Origin: an uncultured Clostridia bacterium
GTDB lineage: Bacteria > Bacillota > Clostridia > Peptostreptococcales > Anaerovoracaceae
Direction of reading: 5' to 3'
Assembly (NCBI GenBank): GCA_934255545.1
Contig: CAKQOE010000067.1
Location: forward strand, 1-5,553
DNA length: 5,553 nt
Shown here: positions 1 to 5,500 of the stretch, piece after piece
Position numbering within the stretch: position 1 is the stretch's first letter
How the letters are laid out: every line of letters starts with the position of its first letter
Notes under the pieces: model-generated
Told to the model about the DNA's origin: nothing
Databases searched by the model: none
Seen by the model: the letters and a program-made list of their open reading frames with translations, nothing else
Made by a program: the position numbers and the translations under genes

Positions 1-21
1 CATTCTGCGACGCGAACTGAA

Positions 22-52
22 AAATTGCAATGCAGCTAAAGCTGCGCAATTT
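22..52 (+). repeat. Hairpin with flanking A and T tracts
   Basis: AAATTGC (22-28) pairs with GCAATTT (46-52), and inside it GCAGC (32-36) pairs with GCTGC (41-45) around a TAAA loop, leaving three unpaired bases (29-31) on the left arm. The A-rich left side and the short T run at 50-52 are reminiscent of a weak terminator, possibly in both directions, but the T tract is too short for a confident terminator call. If the open frame across 2-148 is real, this hairpin lies inside coding sequence. Confidence 0.35.
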
Positions 53-70
53 CTGTATGAGGCCTGCGCG

Positions 71-87
71 CCGTATCATAGATACGG
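71..87 (+). repeat. Perfect 7-bp hairpin CCGTATC/GATACGG
   Basis: CCGTATC (71-77) and GATACGG (81-87) are perfect reverse complements separated by ATA. Flanking bases GCC (62-64) and GGC (92-94) can add an outer stem across an internal loop. No T run follows, so it is not a terminator. Its CGTAT core recurs several times downstream, up to position 326. Function unknown; it could be a protein-binding dyad or RNA structure. Confidence 0.4.
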
Positions 88-149
88 GCAGGGCTTCAAG
101 CGTTCCGTATATCAGCCGCCGGCATCGGCGTCCCCGTATTTACAATAAC

Positions 150-189
150 GTATATGTTTTTAACAGACAAAAAAACAAAAAACGTATAC
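150..189 (+). repeat. 12-bp AT-rich inverted repeat upstream of the amt promoter
   Basis: GTATATGTTTTT (150-161) pairs with AAAAACGTATAC (178-189) with one G-T wobble across a 16-nt loop. The right arm is followed by a T run at 192-196. Starting two bases after the TAA at 146-148, it could be a weak AT-rich terminator of an upstream gene. Alternatively, the A-tracts at 169-182 could serve as an UP element for the promoter just downstream. The sequence does not decide between these. Confidence 0.4.
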
Positions 190-197
190 AATTTTTC

Positions 198-225
198 TTG
201 CAATCTTATAACATTGTGTTAATAT
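198..225 (+). promoter_or_regulatory. Probable amt promoter (extended -10)
   Basis: A -35-like TTGCAA (198-203) is followed after 16 bases by TAATAT (220-225). The -10 is preceded by TG at 217-218 with one intervening base, the extended -10 arrangement. A-tracts at 169-182 lie just upstream as a possible UP element. The expected start is near 232, about 190 nt before the amt start codon and only a few bases before the strong terminator at 239-287. The hexamers match consensus only four out of six each, so the call rests on the combination. No -24/-12 sigma-54 box was seen in the leader. Confidence 0.5.
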
Positions 226-235
226 AGGTTATAAG
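205..235 (+). promoter_or_regulatory. Operator-like overlapping dyads at the amt promoter
   Basis: CTTATAAC (205-212) and GTTATAAG (228-235) are a perfect 8-bp inverted repeat separated by 15 bases, and nested in it TAACA (209-213) and TGTTA (217-221) form a second dyad. TGTTA (217-221) and TTATA (229-233) are spaced by seven bases and match the GlnR/TnrA consensus TGTNA-N7-TNACA at all but one fixed position. The block overlaps the proposed -10 and start site, so a bound protein would be expected to repress. GlnR/TnrA control of amt-glnK is known in Bacilli; applying it here is inference, and AT-rich DNA produces near matches by chance. Confidence 0.35.
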
Positions 236-238
236 AAC

Positions 239-287
239 AAAGGAGTTCATGCCTCGGGCGTATACCCGAAAGCGTGAGCTCCTTTTT
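239..287 (+). terminator. Strong intrinsic terminator in the amt leader
   Basis: The left arm (239-252) pairs with the right arm (272-285) over 14 bp with two G-U pairs. After a small internal loop, TCGGG (254-258) pairs with CCCGA (265-269) around the loop CGTATA, making about 19 pairs in total. The right arm ends in GCTCC and runs into TTTTT (283-287). This is the strongest terminator-like structure in the window. It lies downstream of the likely amt promoter and 134 nt upstream of the amt start, so it is either an attenuator of amt or the terminator of upstream or short RNA transcription. I saw no convincing antiterminator partner. Confidence 0.75.
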
Positions 288-371
288 CATTGCAGATATG
301 CTTCTTGGCTGCAGGATGGAGCGTATGTGCAGAGTCAGGCTGATGTCAGTGGAGTCGGGGACGGCTCGTGA
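249..371 (+). CDS. Possible 40-codon leader ORF upstream of amt (weak)
   Basis: ATG at 249 opens a 40-codon frame ending at TGA 369-371. AAAGGAG (239-245) lies three bases upstream, an excellent Shine-Dalgarno sequence at too short a spacing. Both the ribosome site and the start codon are inside the left arm of the terminator hairpin, so a ribosome starting here would melt the terminator. The simple alternative is that AAAGGAG is there only to pair with CTCCTTT. The peptide is Arg-rich at its start (MPRAYTRKRELLF) and has no recognisable family. It is listed because it could couple translation to attenuation; a protein product is unlikely. Confidence 0.12.
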   Translation: MPRAYTRKRELLFHCRYASWLQDGAYVQSQADVSGVGDGS

Positions 372-404
372 TACAGTCTTTGCAGGATTTATGGATATTT
401 TTAC

Positions 405-410
405 AGGAGG
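405..410 (+). promoter_or_regulatory. Ribosome binding site fixing the amt start at 421
   Basis: AGGAGG lies ten bases before ATG 421. The in-frame alternatives GTG 274 and ATG 391 have poorer sites, and an N-terminus beginning a few residues before the first membrane segment fits Amt proteins that lack a signal peptide. Confidence 0.8.
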
Positions 411-420
411 ATATGGAATT

Positions 421-1662
421 ATGATAAACTCAGGAGATACAGGCTTCATGATGATCTGCACGGCACTCGTGTTCTTCATGACGCCGGGGCTTGCATTCTT
501 TTACGGCGGACTCTCAAGAAGGAAAAATGTAGGAAACACTATGATGTCATCCGTTTTCATAATGGGCGTGTGCGCCGTTATGTGGGTGGCTGTCGGATAC
601 TCGCTCTCATTTGCAGGAAACCATGGCGGCATAATAGGCGGCTTCAGCTCGCTGTTCATGAATAACATCGGCTGGGAACCGGGCACTTACTCTGACGGCA
701 TACCGGCGCTGCTGTTCGCAGCGTTCCAGATGATGTTCGCCCTTATAACCCCGGCGCTCATAACAGGCGCTATCGCAGGCAGGATGAAGTTTAAGGCACT
801 CTTTTTCTTTATAATATTCTGGTCGCTTCTCGTCTACTATCCGCTTGCTCACATGGTATGGGGCAGCGGCGGCTTCCTCGCAGAGCTCGGATCTGTTGAT
901 TTTGCCGGAGGAAACGTAGTACATATAAGCTCAGGCGTTTCAGGCCTTGTAGCTGCTATAGTCCTTGGAAAGAGAACAGGATACAATCAGATAAATATAA
1001 GACCGCACAGCGTTCCGCTCGTAGTTTTAGGCGGTTCGATGCTCTGGTTCGGATGGTTCGGATTCAACGCAGGCAGCGCTCTTGCAGCTGACGGCCTTGC
1101 AGTCCACGCATTTATGACGACTAACACTTCAGCAGCCATGGGAATGATAACATGGATGATGATGGATGTCATAAAATCAGGAAAACCGACAGTCATCGGC
1201 GCCGTAACAGGCGCAGTACTCGGCCTTGTAGCGATCACTCCGGGCGCAGGATTCGTTCCTCTCTGGTCTGCGATCATAATCGGCGGCCTCGTCAGCCCGA
1301 TATGCTACTTCAGCGTTTCTGTGATAAAGAAAAAGTTCGGATACGATGACGCGCTCGACGCTTTCGGATGCCACGGCATAGGAGGCATATGGGGAGGCAT
1401 CGCGACAGGACTTTTCGGAAAGAACTCTATAAACAGCGTAGCTCAGTGGGACGGACTCGTGTTCGGTGACACGCACCTGTTTACGGCACAGATCATCAGC
1501 ATAGCAGTAACTATCGCAGTCGCTGTAGTCGGAACGCTTATCTGCCTGGGCCTGACGCGCCTCATAACTCCGCTCAGAGTCAGCGAGCATGACGAAAAGC
1601 TCGGCCTCGATATCACAGAGCACGGCGAAACAGCTTATCCGTCATTTAACGGCCTTGACTAA
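421..1662 (+). CDS. amt: Ammonium channel/transporter, Amt family
   Basis: This 413-residue integral membrane protein conducts ammonium into the cell; the family forms trimers. About eleven hydrophobic segments are visible (roughly 8-28, 42-64, 95-117, 125-145, 163-183, 199-219, 229-250, 257-272, 280-301, 316-333, 355-380). Recognisable motifs are TPGLAFFYGG (21-30), AHMVWG (143-148), DFAGG (160-164), WFGWFGFNAGSA (209-220) and GCHGIGG (316-322). By alignment from memory with E. coli AmtB, the outer ammonium site is F102, F106, W147 and S219, the Phe gate is F106/F215, and the twin pore histidines are H168 and H318. All are present, so it should be active. The cytoplasmic tail (about 381-413) carries the conserved LRVSEHDEK-LGLDITEHGE pattern used in gating and GlnK contact. 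Length and start are typical. A PII gene follows, giving the standard amt-glnK pair. A longer reading from GTG 274 is open but unsupported. Confidence 0.97.
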   Translation: MINSGDTGFMMICTALVFFMTPGLAFFYGGLSRRKNVGNTMMSSVFIMGVCAVMWVAVGYSLSFAGNHGGIIGGFSSLFMNNIGWEPGTYSDGIPALLFAAFQMMFALITPALITGAIAGRMKFKALFFFIIFWSLLVYYPLAHMVWGSGGFLAELGSVDFAGGNVVHISSGVSGLVAAIVLGKRTGYNQINIRPHSVPLVVLGGSMLWFGWFGFNAGSALAADGLAVHAFMTTNTSAAMGMITWMMMDVIKSGKPTVIGAVTGAVLGLVAITPGAGFVPLWSAIIIGGLVSPICYFSVSVIKKKFGYDDALDAFGCHGIGGIWGGIATGLFGKNSINSVAQWDGLVFGDTHLFTAQIISIAVTIAVAVVGTLICLGLTRLITPLRVSEHDEKLGLDITEHGETAYPSFNGLD

Positions 1663-1684
1663 AATAGGATCTGTACAATAAATA
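1655..1684 (+). promoter_or_regulatory. Weak possible internal promoter for glnK
   Basis: TTGACT (1655-1660) overlaps the amt stop codon and lies 18 bases before TAAATA (1679-1684) in an AT-rich stretch. The -35 is close to consensus but the -10 is poor. It could give glnK some independent expression; chance is a good alternative. Confidence 0.2.
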
Positions 1685-1697
1685 TATACATCATGAC

Positions 1698-1712
1698 GCG
1701 CGCCCGGCGCGC
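1698..1712 (+). repeat. GC-only hairpin in the amt-glnK spacer
   Basis: GCGCGC (1698-1703) and GCGCGC (1707-1712) form a perfect 6-bp all-GC stem around CCG. No T run follows, so it is not an intrinsic terminator. A very similar motif, GCGCGC-GGA-GCGCGC, occurs within the helicase gene at 3510-3524; at 15 bases this could be coincidence. In the mRNA it may act as a processing or stability element between the two genes. Confidence 0.45.
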
Positions 1713-1717
1713 AGGAG

Positions 1718-1752
1718 GGCGGCCCCGCTTCGCATATGATAAGGGCGCCGCC
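1718..1752 (+). repeat. Second GC-rich hairpin in the amt-glnK spacer
   Basis: GGCGGC (1718-1723) pairs with GCCGCC (1747-1752), and the adjacent CCC (1724-1726) can pair with GGG (1743-1745) leaving one bulged C, giving about nine GC pairs with a 16-nt loop (1727-1742). No poly-T follows. The structure ends 55 nt before the glnK start. Between them, CCGT (1762-1765), ACGG (1775-1778) and CCGT (1784-1787) allow two mutually exclusive small stems just ahead of the glnK ribosome site (GGAG, 1796-1799). Confidence 0.4.
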
Positions 1753-1807
1753 GCCGTTAGTCCGTTGATCTATCACGGGCATACCGTAAGAATATGGAGA
1801 ATGGAAT

Positions 1808-2176
1808 ATGAAAAAAATAGAAGCTATCATAAGAGAAGAAAAAATGAACGACGTCGTAGACGCGCTCATAGCAGCGGAGATAACAGGCATAACTGTTTAT
1901 CAGGTCATGGGGTGCGGCACGCAGCGCGGCATGAAGACTCTCGTAAGAGGCCGCGAGGTGGTTACTCAGATACTGCCTAAGATAAAGCTTGAAATAGTCG
2001 TTTCTGACGAAAAATGGGAAAAAGTGGCAGTAGATACTATAATGAGAACTGCGGGAACAGGCCACTACGGAGACGGCAAGATATTTACATACGATCTTGA
2101 CAATGTCATCCGTATACGCACAGGCGAGCAGGGATACGACGCAATAAACTCTTCAAAGGTAGAAGAAGAAAAGTAA
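1808..2176 (+). CDS. glnK: PII nitrogen regulatory protein, GlnK type, lacking Tyr51
   Basis: PII proteins are cytosolic trimers that sense ATP/ADP and 2-oxoglutarate; the GlnK branch binds and closes Amt. This 122-residue protein matches the family along its length: N-terminal MKKIEAIIRE, the T-loop (about 37-55), LPKIKLEIVV (56-65), the B-loop TGHYGDGKIF (84-93) and VIRIRTGE (100-107). Nucleotide-site residues Q39, G88-D-G-K91, R102 and R104 are kept; residue 40 is Arg instead of the usual Lys. T-loop Arg47, which enters the Amt pore in the known E. coli complex, is kept. Tyr46 and the uridylylated Tyr51 are both Val, and the cyanobacterial phosphorylation site Ser49 is Arg, so none of these modifications is possible. 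There is a one-residue insertion near 67-72 and an acidic/basic C-terminal extension after 107. GGAG eight bases before ATG supports the start. No terminator separates it from amt. Confidence 0.95.
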   Translation: MKKIEAIIREEKMNDVVDALIAAEITGITVYQVMGCGTQRGMKTLVRGREVVTQILPKIKLEIVVSDEKWEKVAVDTIMRTAGTGHYGDGKIFTYDLDNVIRIRTGEQGYDAINSSKVEEEK

Positions 2177-2242
2177 AAAGACAAGTATAAATAAAATGCA
2201 CGCATAAAAAATCACGTATAGATACACAGACAAACGTTAAAT

Positions 2243-2292
2243 AAAGACGCCCGTCAGAGGTCACAGATCAGAGGCCCCCGGCGGGCGCTTTT
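2243..2292 (+). terminator. Intrinsic terminator of the amt-glnK operon
   Basis: CGCCCGTC (2248-2255) pairs with GGCGGGCG (2280-2287) with one G-U pair. The stem extends through AAAG (2243-2246) pairing with CTTT (2288-2291) across one bulged A, and a TTTT run sits at 2289-2292. The loop is about 24 nt. The A/T-rich flanks on both sides would let it work in both directions. It lies about 70 nt after the glnK stop and ends the unit before the next promoter. Confidence 0.8.
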
Positions 2293-2311
2293 ATGTATGA
2301 GGGCTTGTGAT

Positions 2312-2329
2312 CCGCCTGCCCGGCAGCGG
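2312..2329 (+). repeat. GC-rich hairpin upstream of the helicase promoter
   Basis: CCG (2312-2314) plus CTGC (2316-2319) pairs with GCAG (2323-2326) plus CGG (2327-2329), with one bulged C and a three-base loop. It is followed by AT-rich DNA, with A and T tracts rather than a clean T run, so a secondary terminator is not supported. Confidence 0.35.
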
Positions 2330-2413
2330 CGTCATGATATGAAAAAATTCATTTTAAATTTTCCCTGGTAACAGATATTGCTTATGCAAATCAGCAAAAC
2401 GAGACGATATTTA

Positions 2414-2422
2414 TGTTATAAT
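2414..2422 (+). promoter_or_regulatory. Extended -10 promoter for the helicase gene
   Basis: TGT-TATAAT gives a perfect -10 hexamer (2417-2422) with the extended TG one base upstream. No good -35 is seen at the usual distance, which is common for extended -10 promoters. The expected start is near 2429, giving a leader of about 88 nt before the TTG start. Confidence 0.7.
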
Positions 2423-2468
2423 AATATATTACAGAAAATCAGACGGAAGATGTTTTAGCATAATACAG

Positions 2469-2484
2469 CTGCGCCCAGGCGCAG
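2469..2484 (+). repeat. Hairpin in the helicase mRNA leader
   Basis: CTGCGC (2469-2474) pairs with GCGCAG (2479-2484) around CCAG. The stem ends 19 bases before the ribosome site (GAGGTGG). No T run follows. It could stabilise the 5' end or modulate translation; no known riboswitch class is recognised. Confidence 0.4.
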
Positions 2485-2503
2485 ACGATCCCGGCGATGG
2501 AAT

Positions 2504-2510
2504 GAGGTGG
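2504..2510 (+). promoter_or_regulatory. Ribosome binding site favouring a TTG start
   Basis: GAGGTGG lies six bases before TTG 2517 and matches the anti-Shine-Dalgarno well. The in-frame ATG at 2502 has no good site upstream and would place this motif inside the coding region, so TTG 2517 is preferred; the choice changes only five residues. Confidence 0.55.
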
Positions 2511-2516
2511 CTGAAT

Positions 2517-5500
2517 TTGGACATAGCGGACAAGGAAAAATATCAGTATTACAATATAGACAGAATAAGAGTTCTCGCTGACATATCGGAAATATCAAGG
2601 CGCAACGGAGAATTGCTCAACAAACAGAAAAAAGTGACGCTCAGGCGCGTAGCTGCAGGCTACATGATGTATGCAGACGATATGGTGCTTGAAGTGGAAG
2701 GAACAGGAAGTTCCGACGAAATGAAGCATGATTTTGCCGTTCACATAGTATTTTCAAAAAACAGGATACTTAATATGAAATGCAGCTGCCCGCAATGCCA
2801 GCGCGAGAGCGCTGTTCAGTTTTACCGCGGCAATATCCGAAACTGCGCGTATTCGTCAGCTCTGCTTGATCTTACAGAAAAATATCTCAGCGAACACAAC
2901 ATAGGCGATGCCACAGACCGCGCCGGAAACAGGTTCTTAAGCTCATTTAAAAAGGAGCGCGAAAGGAACCGCAGGGCTAAGCGCATGGCGCTCATGAGCG
3001 GCATAGACAGGCAGAACGAGGGTATAGAGCTCGTGCCGCGCCTTATAAAAAACAATTTCTCGCTTGAGCTGGGCTTCAGGATAGGCAATTCCAAAAAATT
3101 CCTCATAAAAAATTTCAGCGACTTCTGCGAGCACGTCAGGAACGGGGAAAACGCCATGTACGGCTCTAAAACAGAGATAAGCCACGATCCTGACGACTTT
3201 ACGCCTGAAGCGCGCGAGTGGCTGAGATTCATAATGCGCATCGTCCAGGAGGATCAGCAGCAGTATGAACGCATGCAGGCGCTTTCACGGGGATCTCTGC
3301 GCAAGCCTAAAAACAGCGTTCTCATGCTTTACGGCTGGCGACTTGACAAATTCTGGAATATGATAAACGGCCGGAAGGTAGAATTTGAGGATAAGGATAA
3401 TGTAGTAAAAACAAGATTCGATATATCTTTTGAAGAAAAGGATCCTGAAATAATACTTCATATAACAAAACGGACTGACGATCCGCAGCCGATGTCGCCA
3501 TCGGAGCAGGCGCGCGGAGCGCGCGTTTCAGCGCCGGGAGGCCCTGCAGCTGACGGCACGCATTCGGGCACGTTCGACGGCATTGAGGTCAGCGCGGCGA
3601 TACCTTATTACTGGGAGGGCGCGGAAAGCCTGTATTTTATGGTAAATGACGCTATATGCAGGGCCGGCAAGGATTTTTCTGACGGTATAAGGCAGCTTGT
3701 TGAAAAGACTGACGATCATGAGATATATTTCAGTATAGGCCGAAACAGGCTTTCTGAGTTTTACCATGACGTGCTGCCTGAGCTCGAGCGGTATATGACA
3801 GTCGTTGAAGCTGACAGAAAAGAGATACGCGATCACGTTTCACCTGAGGTGTCGTTCATGTTTTATCTTGATTCTGAGGGCGGAGCGCTTACGTGCAGAG
3901 CTTACGCGTCATACGGTGAGCAGGAGTTCTCTGTGACTGACGTTATGGATGACGATGTATTTATAGCGCCGTTCAGGCAGAGGCAGAGGGAAGCTGAGGT
4001 AACAGACGTCCTTATGCAGCTTTTCCCTGATTATGACAGTATCAGCGATGAGTTTACATGTGCTGATGACGAGGATCAGATGTACTATATAGTTTCTGAG
4101 GGCGTCGATATACTGAGCGAGTACGGCGAGGTCATGTCTACGAGCCGCTTCCGGAACATGAATACAGCGCGTCAGATGAAGGTGTCTGTAGGCGTCTCAG
4201 TTTCGCAGGGCCTGCTGAATCTTGAGATATCTACAGAAGACGTATCGCGTGATGAGCTGCTTGAGATACTTGGAGACTATAAGGAAAATAAAAAGTTTTA
4301 CCGTCTTAAGAACGGAGATTTTCTCGATATGCAGAGCGAGTCTCTCGTCATGCTCAACGAGCTCGTTCAGAGCATGAACGTTCCGTTGAAGGAGCTCCTT
4401 AAAGAAAATATCGGTATCCCTGTATACAGAACGCTTTATCTTGACGCGCTGCTGGATGAAAACAAGTCAGTCTATGCGGACCGCGACAGGAATTTCCGCC
4501 AGCTCGTGCGAAATTTCAGGACTGTAGGCGACGCTGATTTTGACGAGCCGGAGTCTCTTTCAAATGTGATGCGCGGATACCAGAAGGACGGATTCAAGTG
4601 GATAAAGACGCTTGGCGAGTACGGATTCGGCGGCATACTCGCCGACGACATGGGGCTTGGAAAAACGCTGCAGGCTGTTGCTGTACTGCTTTCAGACTCA
4701 TGCGGCGGTGACGCCGGAACGTCGTTAGTCGTTTCACCTGCTTCGCTCGTTTATAACTGGCTCGAAGAGATAAACCGCTACGCGCCGGAGCTGAAGGTGC
4801 TCGTGGTGGCCGGTTCGCAGTCTGAGCGCCGTGATCTCATAGAAAAGTGGAGCTCATATGATGTGCTTGTTACATCGTATGACCTTTTAAAGCGCGATAT
4901 CAGCTGCTACGACGGCAAGAAATTTTCTTATGAAATAATCGATGAAGCACAGTATATAAAGAATCATACGACGGCTGCGGCGAAAGCTGTAAAAGTCATA
5001 GAAAGCACCCATAAGCTCGCGCTTACAGGTACGCCTGTCGAAAACAGGCTGAGCGAGCTTTGGAGCATATTTGACTTTCTCATGCCGGGGTTCCTGTACA
5101 GTTATGATACGTTCAAGAAGAAGTTTGAGGTGCCTATAGTAAAATACGGAGATGAAGAGGCCGTGAGACGCCTTCAGCAGATGGTGTCGCCGTTCATACT
5201 GCGCAGGCTCAAAAAGGACGTGCTCAAGGATCTTCCTGACAAGCTTGAGGAAAACCGCGTCGTGCAGTTTGGCGAAAAGCAGCAGCGCATATACGACGCG
5301 CAGATCGTTCATATGCAGAGGCTGCTTGCAGAGCAGTCATCAAGCGAGTTCGGCCGTAATAAGATCCAGATACTCGCGGAGCTTATGAAGCTCCGTCAGA
5401 TATGCTGCGATCCTTCGCTTTGCTTTAATAATTACGACGGAGATTCTGCGAAGCTTGAGTCATGTATGGATCTTGTGGAGAGCGCGATAGACGGTGAGCA

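Larger units (their letters stand above)
1..148 (+). other. Unassigned stretch; possible 3' end of an upstream gene
   Basis: The second forward frame is open from the window edge to a TAA at 146-148 (48 codons, ending in Ser-Pro-Tyr-Leu-Gln). I do not recognise the translated peptide. The stretch is GC-rich, and the sequence turns sharply AT-rich right after the stop, which is what the end of a coding region would look like. Against this, a 48-codon open run is not rare by chance in GC-rich DNA, and the stretch also holds hairpins (24-50, 71-87 and a short GCCG/CGGC pair at 115-129), so a structured noncoding RNA or plain spacer is equally possible. The other two forward frames close at 18-20 and 37-39. 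Nothing can be said about function. Confidence 0.25.
2177..2501 (+). other. Intergenic region between glnK and the helicase gene
   Basis: There is no credible gene in these 325 bases. In order, the region holds an A-rich stretch with nothing recognisable (2177-2242), the glnK terminator (2243-2292), a GC-rich hairpin (2312-2329), an AT-rich stretch with A/T tracts (about 2341-2361) that could act as an UP element, the helicase promoter (2414-2422) and a leader hairpin (2469-2484). Confidence 0.7.

Noticed and set aside
30..227. 65-codon open frame upstream of amt
   Set aside because: It lacks a ribosome site, changes composition halfway through, ends inside the promoter region, and its Arg-rich peptide resembles no family.
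239..287. ANTAR-controlled (EutV/NasT type) antitermination
   Set aside because: The hairpin loop is CGTATA, which does not fit the AnnGnn hexaloop of ANTAR targets, and no matching first hairpin was found upstream.
274..420. N-terminal extension of amt from GTG 274 or ATG 391
   Set aside because: No good ribosome site serves these starts, the first codons fall inside the terminator hairpin, and AGGAGG before ATG 421 gives a normal Amt N-terminus.
288..420. Sigma-54 promoter for amt
   Set aside because: No GG-N10-GC box resembling TGGCAC-N5-TTGC was seen in the leader.
1698..1752. Terminator between amt and glnK
   Set aside because: The hairpins are strong but lack any T run, and the two genes form a standard co-transcribed pair.
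2822..3241. Minus-strand open frames across the helicase, amt and glnK genes
   Set aside because: They are antisense shadows of well-supported coding regions, with no ribosome sites and no recognisable protein content.
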